The position numbers and the translations under genes were made by a program. The notes beneath the pieces are model-generated. The model ran no database searches. It was not told the origin of the DNA and worked only from the letters and a program-made list of their open reading frames with translations. Below are positions 15,998 to 23,981 of a stretch of DNA of 39,158 bases, in pieces. Source of the stretch: Nitrososphaerota archaeon (GTDB lineage: Archaea; Thermoproteota; Nitrososphaeria; Nitrososphaerales; UBA183); the NCBI GenBank assembly GCA_027886865.1, contig JAPCJR010000020.1, positions 1 through 39,158 on the forward strand. The letters are read 5' to 3'. Within the stretch, counting starts at the first letter, position 1. Each line of letters starts with the position of its first letter.

Positions 15998-17100
15998 ATC
16001 GGGCGCGTGAGGAACGTCTGCGGGATAGGGATGCACACCAGCACCAAGACCATCGCCAGCGCGAAGAGCAGCATCCTCGACCTGGATATCTTGGTTATGG
16101 AGTCCAGGGTCTCGTTAGAAGGCTGGACGGCCGCGAGCAGGAAGATGAGCAGGAACAGGACCCAGTAGTTCGGGACGTCTATCGCGACGAGCAGGAAGGC
16201 GGTGACCATGGTCGTTATCCTGCTGCCACGCTCCCCGAGGACGAGGGTCGACATCCGGCCTCCATCCAGGAGCGCGGCGGGGACGAGGCTGAAGAACGCT
16301 ATGAGGAAGCCGATCCACGCAGCCAGCTCAACGGGGGAGAACAGCGCAACGTCGCCAGATGGCGTCACGGCCGTGAGGCTGTTTCCGCCCAGCGCGAGGG
16401 CCAGCGTCTGGAGGACCGAAGGGTTCGAGCTCAGCGTCCCTGGCTGACCGGTGGCGAAGACCACAGCGTCCGGCGCGCCGATGAACGCGACGGCGAGGGC
16501 CACCAGAACCGCGGCCACGGCGCCGACGAAATAAAAGTCGAAGAGCGAATCGCGGTCGATCATCGGCGAACGGAGGAAGGTGATCGACCCGAACGTCGGG
16601 AGGAAGTAAAGGACGGGCAGCGAGACGAAGAGCGGTATGTTGGGCAGGTAGTATTGAAGCGACGTGACCTTGCCCCTGCGACTCGCCACGTATCGCTGCG
16701 CGAGGTCCCTGGCGAGGAGGACCGCTGTCACAGCGAGCACGAAGCTCGCTCCGATCAGAAGGACGTTTCCTCCGACCGCCTGGGTATAGATCAGGCCGAC
16801 CCCCCATCCCGTGGCTATGATCGCGACTACGGACAGCAGCATGAGGAAGACGGGAGTCCGCGCCGTCGCCTTCGGCGGCGAGGGGTCCTTCGAGACGATG
16901 AGGATCGCGTCGTCCCGGCTGCCTGAGAGGTGCGGGGTCAAACCCAGCGGGAGAAGCTTCTCACGGAGGGCCCTGAAGACGAGCTTCGAGCGGTCGTCAT
17001 AGACAACGCTGTACTCGGTCGAGCCGTCGTCCCTGGCGAAGCTATCCTTCACCGTGAACGAGGAGCGGACGAGGGACCCGACCTCGGGATTCTCCGACAA
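15994..17100 (-). CDS. site-2-protease-like (M50/EGY-type) membrane protein lacking HExxH
   Basis: The 368-residue protein has a soluble N-terminal domain (about 1-78, YSVVYDDRSKLVFRALREKL-like) and a polytopic membrane domain. Its order follows plant EGY and archaeal S2P homologues: a helix, the HExxH helix, VTSLQYYLPNIPLF, FGSITFLRSP, DRDSLFDFYFVGAVAA and VPAALLDGGRM. The zinc site is broken. Where HELAH-type residues should be, it reads R131-D132-L133-A134-Q135, so both His and the Glu are gone. The distal ligand Asp279 in LLDGGR is kept. It is thus probably an inactive S2P homologue, of the kind that holds or regulates other membrane proteins. TTG start with a TATA box about 30 bp upstream. 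Confidence 0.8.
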   Translation of the reverse strand: MSENPEVGSLVRSSFTVKDSFARDDGSTEYSVVYDDRSKLVFRALREKLLPLGLTPHLSGSRDDAILIVSKDPSPPKATARTPVFLMLLSVVAIIATGWGVGLIYTQAVGGNVLLIGASFVLAVTAVLLARDLAQRYVASRRGKVTSLQYYLPNIPLFVSLPVLYFLPTFGSITFLRSPMIDRDSLFDFYFVGAVAAVLVALAVAFIGAPDAVVFATGQPGTLSSNPSVLQTLALALGGNSLTAVTPSGDVALFSPVELAAWIGFLIAFFSLVPAALLDGGRMSTLVLGERGSRITTMVTAFLLVAIDVPNYWVLFLLIFLLAAVQPSNETLDSITKISRSRMLLFALAMVLVLVCIPIPQTFLTRPI

Positions 17101-17125
17101 GGAGAGAAGACGGGCTGGCCGAGGC

Positions 17126-17135
17126 GCTTTAAGTC
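17126..17135 (-). promoter_or_regulatory. TATA box for the S2P-like gene
   Basis: GACTTAAAGC on the minus strand is centred about 30 bp before the TTG at 17100. Confidence 0.5.
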
Positions 17136-17146
17136 TTGGCGGGAAA

Positions 17147-17156
17147 GAAATTTATT
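17147..17156 (+). promoter_or_regulatory. TATA box for natA-ligase
   Basis: GAAATTTATT is centred about 36 bp before the ATG at 17188. The two divergent TATA boxes of this gap lie only about 20 bp apart, so the two preinitiation complexes may compete. Confidence 0.5.
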
Positions 17157-17187
17157 AGTCGCGGCCGTGGGACAGCGTCACCCGGCA

Positions 17188-17685
17188 ATGCAAGAAACGA
17201 CCAAGAGCAGTGGGGGTGAGTACTCGGTCAGGCGATGCACGCCTGAGGACATACCGAGCGTCATCAATGTCAACAGCCTGACCCTCCCCGAGCACTACTC
17301 TGATTACTTCTACTACGAGATCCTCAAGGACTTTCCCAACACGTTCCTGGTCGCAGAGATGGACGGAAAGGTCGCTGGATACATAATGTGCAGGATGGAG
17401 TACGGCCTCTCGATGACCAAGAGGTTCGGGCTCGCAAAGAAGGGGCACATAATCTCGGTCGCGGTGCTGGAGGAATACAGGAACAAGGGCATCGGGACGA
17501 AGCTCATGAAGGACGGGCTGGAGGAGGTCCGGAAGGAATCCGGCAAGGAGTGCTACCTCGAAGTGCGCATCACGAACGTGGGGGCCATAGAGCTCTACAA
17601 AGTGCTCGGTTTCAAGGTGACGAACACCCTGCACGGATATTACAAGGACGGCGAGTCGGCCTACACGATGGCCATGTCGCTCTGA
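17188..17685 (+). CDS. archaeal N-terminal acetyltransferase (NatA/Ard1/RimI-like, GNAT)
   Basis: This GNAT enzyme acetylates protein N-termini with acetyl-CoA. The 165 residues contain the substrate-loop pattern NSLTLPEHYSDYFYYEIL, GYIMCRMEYG, and the acetyl-CoA site HIISVAVLEEYRNKGIGTKL (R/Q-x-x-G-x-G/A). ECYLEVRITNVGAIELYKVLGF then carries the catalytic/structural Glu and Asn-Ala, ending GYYKDGESAYTM. This closely follows the Sulfolobus Ard1 arrangement. ATG at 17188 is chosen because the upstream open frame runs into the promoter and the divergent gene. It lies 6 bp before the DNA ligase gene, so the two are probably co-transcribed. Confidence 0.92.
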   Translation: MQETTKSSGGEYSVRRCTPEDIPSVINVNSLTLPEHYSDYFYYEILKDFPNTFLVAEMDGKVAGYIMCRMEYGLSMTKRFGLAKKGHIISVAVLEEYRNKGIGTKLMKDGLEEVRKESGKECYLEVRITNVGAIELYKVLGFKVTNTLHGYYKDGESAYTMAMSL

Positions 17686-17691
17686 TGCCCG

Positions 17692-19344
17692 ATGGGCAGC
17701 TTCGCCGGCTTCTCCTCCACCCTGGACCGCGTGAAGGAGACCGCGGGCAAGAACGAGAAGGTCAGGATCCTCGCGGAATATCTCCGGGGCCTCGACGAGC
17801 AAGACGCAGAGAGGGCCGCAAGGTTCGCGACGGGCCGGGCATCGCAGAAAGGGAGCGCGGACGAGACCCAGACTGGATACTCCGCGATCATGGAAGTGAT
17901 CGAGGAGGTCACGGACCTCTCTCCTGAGGAGATCAGCCGCATCTACGTCAAGCACGGCGACCTCGGGCAGGTCGTCGAGGAGGTGATATCGGGCAAGAAG
18001 GTGACTACCCTCTTCCACGAAGACCTGAGCCTCGAAGACGTCGCCGAGACGTTCGAGGTCATGACCCAGACCAAGGGGAAGGGCTCCAACTCGGTCAAGA
18101 GAGGCCACCTCAGGGCGGCGCTGCTCAGGGCCAGCCCGGTCGAGGCAAAGTACCTGGTCAAGATACTCACGAAGGAGATGAGGATAGGGCTGGTGGACGG
18201 CCTGGTCGTGGAGGCCCTCGCGGACGCCTATGGGCTCGACCGCGAAGCGGTGCGCGAGGCCCACCTGTTGCTCGGGGACATCGGGCTGCTGGCGAGACAG
18301 GCGAGGGCGGGCTCGCTCGGCGCTGTGAGGTTGGAGCTGATGCGCCCGACAAACTTCATGCTGGCGGAACCCATGGAGACCGCGAAGGAGATCGCGTCGT
18401 TCTTTCAGAAAGAGGTCTATGCGGAGGTCAAGTACGATGGCGTGAGGGCTCAGCTACACAAGAAGGGGGACGAGGTCAGGATCTTCTCGAGGAGGCTCGA
18501 AGACATCACGGAGAGCTTCCCGGAGGTCGCCGAAGGGGCGCGCGGGTTCCCGGGTGACATGCTGGTCGACGGGGAGATCGTGCCCTTCAGGGACGGGAAG
18601 CCGCTCGCGTTTCAGCTCCTCCAGAGGAGGCTCAGGAGGATCGAGGGTTTCGAAGAGGCGCAGTCCCGGGTACCCGTGAGGTATTTCGTTTTCGACATCC
18701 TGATGCTCGACGAGGTCGAACAATACAAGCGGACGCTCCGGGAGAGGAGAGGGTCTCTGGATAAGGTCGTGAAGGGGACCGACTTCCTCCTCGCAGACAT
18801 GACTCCCGCGACCCGGACCACGCAGATAACGAAGCTCTTCAGAAGGAGCCGCTCCCGGGGGTACGAAGGACTGGTTGTGAAGGACCCCGACAGCCCCTAC
18901 ACCCCCGGTAGGCGCGGCAAGTCCTGGGTCAAGCTGAAGGAGGAACTGGACACCCTGGACGTGGTGATCGTGGGGGCGGAGCTGGGGCACGGCAAGAGGG
19001 CGGGGAGGCTCTCAGACTACACCTTCTCAGTGCGGGACGGGACCGCCTTCAGGGTCATAGGCAAGGCCTACTCGGGACTGACCGACGCGGAGATAGAGGA
19101 GATGGCGGTAAAGATCAAGTCGATCACGATACAAGACGACGGCTACTTCAGGCGGGTGCGCCCCGAGCTGGTGATCGAGGTGGCGTTTGACAGCATCCAG
19201 AAGAGCGACAGGCACGACAGCGGGTACGCCCTTCGGTTCCCGAGGATAAAGGCGATAAGGACCGACAAGACACCGGAGCAGGCCGATACCATCGAGCGGG
19301 TGAAGCAGGTCTACGAGTCCCAGAAGGTCAGGTCAGAACCGTAG
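17692..19344 (+). CDS. lig: ATP-dependent DNA ligase
   Basis: The replicative and repair ligase of archaea, 550 residues, a normal length. An N-terminal DNA-binding helical domain (about 1-220) contains the VEAKYLVKILTKEMRIGL block. The adenylation domain has motif I EVKYDGVR with the AMP-acceptor Lys247, motif III (VRYFVFDILMLD), motif IIIa and motif IV YEGLVVKDPDSPY. Motif V is SWVKLKEE. The C-terminal OB-fold carries motif VI (GYALRFPRIKAIRTDK). The ATG is 6 bp after the acetyltransferase stop. The 3' end overlaps the pilus ATPase gene by 34 bp. Confidence 0.96.
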   Translation: MGSFAGFSSTLDRVKETAGKNEKVRILAEYLRGLDEQDAERAARFATGRASQKGSADETQTGYSAIMEVIEEVTDLSPEEISRIYVKHGDLGQVVEEVISGKKVTTLFHEDLSLEDVAETFEVMTQTKGKGSNSVKRGHLRAALLRASPVEAKYLVKILTKEMRIGLVDGLVVEALADAYGLDREAVREAHLLLGDIGLLARQARAGSLGAVRLELMRPTNFMLAEPMETAKEIASFFQKEVYAEVKYDGVRAQLHKKGDEVRIFSRRLEDITESFPEVAEGARGFPGDMLVDGEIVPFRDGKPLAFQLLQRRLRRIEGFEEAQSRVPVRYFVFDILMLDEVEQYKRTLRERRGSLDKVVKGTDFLLADMTPATRTTQITKLFRRSRSRGYEGLVVKDPDSPYTPGRRGKSWVKLKEELDTLDVVIVGAELGHGKRAGRLSDYTFSVRDGTAFRVIGKAYSGLTDAEIEEMAVKIKSITIQDDGYFRRVRPELVIEVAFDSIQKSDRHDSGYALRFPRIKAIRTDKTPEQADTIERVKQVYESQKVRSEP

Positions 19345-20738
19345 AACTTGCGGAGCTCCGCCGAGAGCGCGCCGTAGTCGGAGACGCCCTTCCCGACGAT
19401 CGAGTCCAGGAAACGCGTCCGTCGCTCGAGGTCTGAGGCCATGCGCTTGGCGGAGTAGCCGTATGCTAAAGCCCTCTTTTCCAGCTTTGCCGAACGCTCC
19501 GGCGAACCCTCCCAGCCCGAGTCGGTGTGCTTGAAGAGCGGGTTCCACTCGAGCCCTGTCTCTACGACTTCGTGGACGTACCGCGTCCCCCTTTGGTCCC
19601 TCACCATGAAGACCACGGCGTCGATGAGGTCAAGCGAGGAGCGGGCGACGGAGAGCGGCGGCTGAGTCAGCCTCGCAACGAATCCCTCTGAGCTTGAGGC
19701 GTGGAAGGTCGTCAGGCATCCGGACCCGGAGGCCGCTGCCTGGAACAGGACCTGCACCTCCTCGCCCCTCGACTCGCCCAAGATGACGTAGTCCGGTCTC
19801 TCCCGGAGACTGAGCTTCACCAGGTCGAAGAGGGAGACGTTCGAGCCCTCGGCCTGGGTGTGCTTCGTGTGCAGCGGTTTCCATCCGCTCTGCGGGAGGT
19901 TGATCTCCCTGGTGTCCTCTATCGAGAGGACCTTCCAGTTCGGGTTGATCACCGTGCCGAGGGCGTTGAGCAGGGTCGTCTTGCCCGAGGCCGTGACCCC
20001 CGCAATGACCACGAAGCCCTTCAGCTCCAGCATGAGCCAGAGGTAAGCGGCCACCTTCGTGTCTAGCGTACCCGCGTGTATGAGCTCGGCGATCGTGTAA
20101 GGGACGGTGCGGAGCTTCCGGATGCTGAAACTGCTCCCGAGGCTGGTGACCTCCTTCCCCCAGGTCGCTGCGAGCCTGAATCCCTCTGGGAGCACACAGT
20201 CGACGATCGGGGCGGACACGGAGAGCGAGCGATTCGAACGATGCACGAGTCTCGATACGATCGCGTCGAGCTTCTCTCTCTGCGCAAAGAGCACGTTGCT
20301 CTCGAGCCACCCGTGCGAGTTGTGCTTCCTGTGCCAGACCTTCACCGGCCTGCCGGGGCCCTCGCACGAGATGTCCTCTATCTCGGGGTCTCTGATGAGA
20401 GGGTCGATGGTCGAGTAGCCCAGTATCTCGCGCATGAGGTAGTATTTCGCCGCCTTGAGGTCGTCCTCGCTCGTCCCTCCTCCGAGGTAGCCCGCGCGCT
20501 TGAGCTCGGCGAAGAGGTATCCCAGGGGGTCGATGGAGATCACCGGCGAGGGAGCGAGCCAGGAGGAGAGCGAAGATATGGCCTCCGCGACGGTAGAGTT
20601 GAGACCAGGCTCGAGATAGGGCTCCTTGACGAGATAGAGCCCCTTCCCGTCAGCCTCGTAGATGTATACGGTGTAGCTCGACCTGTAGGTTATGGGCTCC
20701 CTCTGAATCTCGTAGTTCACCAGATAGTTCTCCAGCAT
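19311..20738 (-). CDS. type IV pilus/archaellum-family secretion ATPase (GspE/FlaI/TadA type)
   Basis: This cytoplasmic hexameric ATPase powers pilus assembly or secretion. The 475 residues comprise an N-terminal domain with LREILGYSTIDPLIRDPEIEDI-type sequence and a RecA core. Walker A is VTASGKTTLLNAL (about 246-258). IEDTREINLP supplies the Asp box, RPDYVILGESRGEE the Walker B-like element, and TTFHASSSEG the His box. These fit the archaeal branch of the type II/IV secretion ATPases. ATG at 20738 is preferred; a longer frame to 20864 overlaps the pilin gene. It is the last gene of the pilus cluster, 94 bp after the third pilin gene. Its exact subfamily (adhesive pilus versus archaellum) is not decided. 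Confidence 0.93.
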   Translation of the reverse strand: MLENYLVNYEIQREPITYRSSYTVYIYEADGKGLYLVKEPYLEPGLNSTVAEAISSLSSWLAPSPVISIDPLGYLFAELKRAGYLGGGTSEDDLKAAKYYLMREILGYSTIDPLIRDPEIEDISCEGPGRPVKVWHRKHNSHGWLESNVLFAQREKLDAIVSRLVHRSNRSLSVSAPIVDCVLPEGFRLAATWGKEVTSLGSSFSIRKLRTVPYTIAELIHAGTLDTKVAAYLWLMLELKGFVVIAGVTASGKTTLLNALGTVINPNWKVLSIEDTREINLPQSGWKPLHTKHTQAEGSNVSLFDLVKLSLRERPDYVILGESRGEEVQVLFQAAASGSGCLTTFHASSSEGFVARLTQPPLSVARSSLDLIDAVVFMVRDQRGTRYVHEVVETGLEWNPLFKHTDSGWEGSPERSAKLEKRALAYGYSAKRMASDLERRTRFLDSIVGKGVSDYGALSAELRKFYGSDLTFWDS

Positions 20739-20832
20739 GACTCCGCCGCGGGGTGGGGCGAACGGGATGGAATCGAGGGCCGTACCCCTCCTTTGCCGGT
20801 TGGTGCGGCGCAGACGCCCCGCAACGACCGAC

Positions 20833-21237
20833 CTATACCGAGAGAGTGATCGTCCTTGCTCCAAAGGTCACGGACACCGTCCCATGGGTCCCAGGCGGAA
20901 GCTGAACCACGCACATGTCCTTCGGCGAGAGCAGAGAACAGCTCGAGGTCCACCCCTGAGCTAGCCCTCCGTCCAGATACACTGACGTAAGGTGAGCCTG
21001 GTTCCATCCATAGTTGAAGAGCCAGACGAAAGTGCCTGAAGAGTTGCTCTGGGTCGCGACTACGGTGAGGAGGACGCCCGCCTCGCTCGCCGCGCTCTCA
21101 GACCCGGCCAGCAGGACCCCATTGGCGCTCCTGAGCGAGCCGAGGGATATCAGTCCCACGCCGCCCAGGACCGCGATCGTGATGGCGAGCATCGAGACCG
21201 AGGAGACGACCTCGCTCACCCCTCGCGACTTATGCAA
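20833..21237 (-). CDS. type IV pilin-like protein (pilin 3)
   Basis: The 134-residue protein begins HKSRG followed by VSEVVSSVSMLAITIAV, a class III signal peptide: short basic leader, Gly at the cleavage site, then a hydrophobic assembly helix. The mature part is beta-rich and contains two cysteines (about 15 residues apart, SSCSLL and MCVVQL) that may form a disulfide. TTG start; it overlaps the end of pilin 2 by 8 bp. Its helix lacks the FLATIILV consensus of the other two, so it may be a minor or capping subunit. Confidence 0.78.
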   Translation of the reverse strand: MHKSRGVSEVVSSVSMLAITIAVLGGVGLISLGSLRSANGVLLAGSESAASEAGVLLTVVATQSNSSGTFVWLFNYGWNQAHLTSVYLDGGLAQGWTSSCSLLSPKDMCVVQLPPGTHGTVSVTFGARTITLSV

Positions 21238-21847
21238 TGCGATCGTAACTCCCGTCGAAGACCATCAGAAATGAGCTCGCGGACCCGTCCGCGGGCACGT
21301 AGAGCACGAAGCTCGAGGCGGGGAGACCTCCCATGATCGGCAGAGTGGAGACATCCTCGCCCGGGTATGCGGCACTAGTCCCGTCGGGCTCAGTGACGCT
21401 GCAAGACGACGCGCCGTAGAACATGACCTCGTGCCATCCTGCCTGCACGGCGAGCGCGTCGGTCCAGTAACCGTCTATCCATGTCCTGCCATTCGAGCCG
21501 GCGCTGAGGATTCCTTTTCCGGTGTGGACCGAGAAGAACGTGGTCGCGTTGGCGAGGCAGAGCTGCTGCGTCGTGCCGTATCGGGCGCCGTCGAAGTACA
21601 GCACACCAGCCTGTGAGCTGGCGCCGCCTGCCTCGAAGGCCAGCGGGGCTCCCGGGGAGGAGGCGTTGACCACCACCTGCAAGAGCTCCGGAGAGCCTCC
21701 GATCTGGCTGACCTGGTTCGTGAAGATGTCCTGCTGCGGAGGCGCTATCCTGCTGACGCCCTCGTATACCACGTACGAGAGCGAGAGCGTGATGGAGACG
21801 AGGATGAGCGTGGCCAAGAACGTGCTGACCCCCCTTGAGCGCGTCAT
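21230..21847 (-). CDS. type IV pilin-like protein (pilin 2)
   Basis: The 205-residue precursor has the class III leader TRSRG and the helix VSTFLATLILVSITLSLSYV. Prepilin peptidase would cut after the Gly. The mature domain is about 170 residues, rich in Ser, Gly and aromatic residues, with two cysteines (QQLC and ASSC). It is larger than pilins 1 and 3 and could be an adhesin-type subunit. The ATG overlaps the pilin 1 stop in an ATGA arrangement. Confidence 0.8.
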   Translation of the reverse strand: MTRSRGVSTFLATLILVSITLSLSYVVYEGVSRIAPPQQDIFTNQVSQIGGSPELLQVVVNASSPGAPLAFEAGGASSQAGVLYFDGARYGTTQQLCLANATTFFSVHTGKGILSAGSNGRTWIDGYWTDALAVQAGWHEVMFYGASSCSVTEPDGTSAAYPGEDVSTLPIMGGLPASSFVLYVPADGSASSFLMVFDGSYDRIA

Positions 21848-22278
21848 GCCTCGACGTTGAACGCGCGGGACAGCTGGTTCCCTACCACGGTCACGGTGAA
21901 GGGGTTGAAGGACGGGATCGAGAAGTTGGTGGTCATCTGCGCAGTGATTATTTCGCCGGGTTGCAGCGTTGTCCCGCCCGAGAGCACCGTGACGTTGGAG
22001 CCCGTGGGGCTTACGAACTTGAACGTATCGAGGCTGGTGTTGTAGCTCACCGTGAACTCGCTCAGGGTTATCGGGACATTGCCGTCATTCTTGACGCTCA
22101 GGATGATGCTCTGACCGTTGGGGGCGACGTTGATGTCGGTGAGGTCCATCGACGGGTTCCTCACCTGCGAAACGATGATCTGCTCGAACTGCGTGTAAAG
22201 CAGCCCTCCTATCGTCAGAGTGATCACGACCAGAATGATCGTTGCCAGAAACGGACTGATGCCCTTGCGCTTCTTCAT
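21844..22278 (-). CDS. type IV pilin-like protein, probable major subunit (pilin 1)
   Basis: The 144-residue precursor starts KKRKG then ISPFLATIILVVITLTIGG, the most canonical archaeal class III signal peptide in the cluster. The remainder reads as a compact beta domain (SIILSVKNDGNVPITLSEF), as in many archaeal pilins. It contains several N-x-S/T sequons, so it may be N-glycosylated by products of the glycan region. It has its own TATA box at the leaderless distance although it lies downstream of the platform gene, which suggests higher expression and supports a major-subunit role. Confidence 0.83.
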   Translation of the reverse strand: MKKRKGISPFLATIILVVITLTIGGLLYTQFEQIIVSQVRNPSMDLTDINVAPNGQSIILSVKNDGNVPITLSEFTVSYNTSLDTFKFVSPTGSNVTVLSGGTTLQPGEIITAQMTTNFSIPSFNPFTVTVVGNQLSRAFNVEA

Positions 22279-22297
22279 GGCCTGACAGCTCCAATTG

Positions 22298-22305
22298 ATA
22301 TTTAA
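22298..22305 (-). promoter_or_regulatory. internal TATA box for the pilin genes
   Basis: TTAAATAT on the minus strand is centred 24 bp before the ATG at 22278, in the 40-bp gap after the platform gene. It predicts a separate leaderless pilin mRNA. Confidence 0.6.
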
Positions 22306-22318
22306 CCGCCAATCTCTC

Positions 22319-23935
22319 TCAGAGGACTCCGAGAATGAGGAGAGAGGCTAGCGTGGAAGCGAGCAGGATCGGCACGGCGAGGCCATGCCTCGTCGTCTGC
22401 GTATACAGCTTGGACAGCAGCAACCCCGTCATCATGGAAACGGCCGAGATCGAGATCAGGATATAGCTCCTCGACACCTGGCCGAACGTCGGGAGGAATG
22501 GGATCGCCCCGGAGTTGAAGGTGCTCAGGAATGACATGGCAGCGATGGAGATACCAGGAACGATTATCCCAACCATGAAGAACGGGAGCAGCGAACGCGA
22601 CGCGTTCCTTCGGGCGTCCGAGAGCCGCTTGAAGAAGGAGGAGAGCCTCTCCAGCTTCTCATACCCCGCACCGGTGACGAACGCCACCGAGAGCATCCCG
22701 AATGACAGGCGGACGAGCCAGGAGGGGTGGGAGATCCTCTTCTGGGCCTCCTCGGGGCTGGAGCCGAGCATTATGGACTGCTGAAACGCCGCGAGGGGCA
22801 TCTTGATGGAGCTGAAACTGACCGCGCCCGAGCTGACCTTGGAGAGGGCCTCTGGAAGGCTCACTCCGGCCTTGCTCTCCTCCGCCAGGTCGTGGAGCAG
22901 CACGCTCACCTCCTCCTCCCCTTTCCTTATCCTGTCGTAAAGACCTCGGGTTCGCAGCACGCCAAACGACGAGACCGCGAGCGGCAGAAGCAAGGAGAGC
23001 TGTATCGACACGAGTCCGAAATAGAACAACGACGTGGAGACGCCCCACGCGACGACTGAGAGGAGCAGAGGGTAGGTTGTCGGTCTCGAGTTGTAGAGCA
23101 CAGGTTGCGCGGAGTCCATGAGCAGGATCAGTACTCCCGAGAAGACGCCCAGCAGCGCCAGCGACCCGAGGAGTATCTGGGCCGCGGCAAGCCCTGGGAT
23201 CGCGGCAGCGACCATGTCTAGGCCGACAGGGAAGAGAGCCAGCACCATCAGGGAGACCTCCGCGAGGGATCCGACGGATTCGGAGAAGCCCTTCCAGCTC
23301 GCCTCCATCAGCTCGACCTGCCTGAGCGACTCCTCCTCCAGGTACTCGGTCACGCTCTTCCCGGTGGTCAGGGTGATCATCACGCTGTGGATGAATTGCC
23401 TCAGTTTCTTGCTCGGATGCGCGCTGAAGGTCTTCTCTATGACCTCCTCCGGCGAGCCAGGGACGAAGGTGAGGTCTCGTTCCATTATCTCCGCCTCGAG
23501 TCCGAACGCGGGGAAGACATCGCCGCCGAGCGCCGCCACCTTCCTCAGCCCGTCGTCGATGGAAGGGGAGGAATCGTGGGAGAAAATCGAGAGCAGCATG
23601 AGGAAGAACGGCAGCTCGGCGTCGACCGACCTTTGCCGGGCGTGGGAGAGCGTGAGCGGCAGCAGGAGGGGTACCGCCTGCACGATGCCGAGTGCGGCCA
23701 AGATGAGGACGGCTTGCGGCACGGGGAGCAGGAGCAGCGCCAGCAGTTCCAACGGAATCGGGTAGACGAGAAGGGAAAGGGAGAACCTCGAATAGACGCT
23801 CGGCGGGAGGTATATGCGAGCCGAGCCGAGCATCGACGAGAACCTGCCCTCGAGCGAGGATGCGAGCCCTCTTGCCGGGCAGAGCGAGGCGAGGCGGGCC
23901 ACCACAGACTCGTAACGAAGGAGAGACAACGGCAA
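22319..23935 (-). CDS. pilus membrane platform protein (TadC/FlaJ/GspF family, two domains)
   Basis: The 538-residue polytopic protein is the inner-membrane platform on which the ATPase acts. Two T2SSF-type units are visible. The first (about 90-260) has LPFFLMLLSIFSHDSSPSIDDGLRKVA and a TTGKSVTEYLEEESLRQVE block. The second (about 320-460) has VLLHDLAEESKAGVSLPEALSKV and a LGSSPEEAQKRI block. Each is flanked by pairs of TM helices, and C-terminal helices complete it. This double arrangement is usual for archaeal FlaJ/TadC-like proteins. The start is TTG at 23935 (a second TTG lies 6 bp on). It is the first gene of the pilus operon and diverges from the prepilin peptidase across a shared TATA box. 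Confidence 0.88.
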   Translation of the reverse strand: MPLSLLRYESVVARLASLCPARGLASSLEGRFSSMLGSARIYLPPSVYSRFSLSLLVYPIPLELLALLLLPVPQAVLILAALGIVQAVPLLLPLTLSHARQRSVDAELPFFLMLLSIFSHDSSPSIDDGLRKVAALGGDVFPAFGLEAEIMERDLTFVPGSPEEVIEKTFSAHPSKKLRQFIHSVMITLTTGKSVTEYLEEESLRQVELMEASWKGFSESVGSLAEVSLMVLALFPVGLDMVAAAIPGLAAAQILLGSLALLGVFSGVLILLMDSAQPVLYNSRPTTYPLLLSVVAWGVSTSLFYFGLVSIQLSLLLPLAVSSFGVLRTRGLYDRIRKGEEEVSVLLHDLAEESKAGVSLPEALSKVSSGAVSFSSIKMPLAAFQQSIMLGSSPEEAQKRISHPSWLVRLSFGMLSVAFVTGAGYEKLERLSSFFKRLSDARRNASRSLLPFFMVGIIVPGISIAAMSFLSTFNSGAIPFLPTFGQVSRSYILISISAVSMMTGLLLSKLYTQTTRHGLAVPILLASTLASLLILGVL

Positions 23936-23949
23936 TCATTTCGGGTTCG

Positions 23950-23958
23950 CTTATAAAG
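23950..23958. promoter_or_regulatory. shared bidirectional TATA box between pilus platform and prepilin peptidase
   Basis: CTTATAAAG on plus reads CTTTATAAG on minus. Its centre (23954) is 28 bp from the TTG at 23982 and 19-25 bp from the two TTG codons at 23935 and 23929. It is the only TATA-like sequence in the 46-bp gap. Confidence 0.6.
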
Positions 23959-23981
23959 AGCGCCGGGATAGTCGCGCGAGA

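Noticed and set aside
17155..18264. 369-codon antisense frame across the acetyltransferase and ligase
   Set aside because: A composition shadow; both sense genes carry complete family motifs.
22659..23939. 426-codon frame in another phase of the pilus platform gene
   Set aside because: Rich in Arg, Gly and Pro with no hydrophobic pattern, in contrast to the two-domain platform protein in the real frame.
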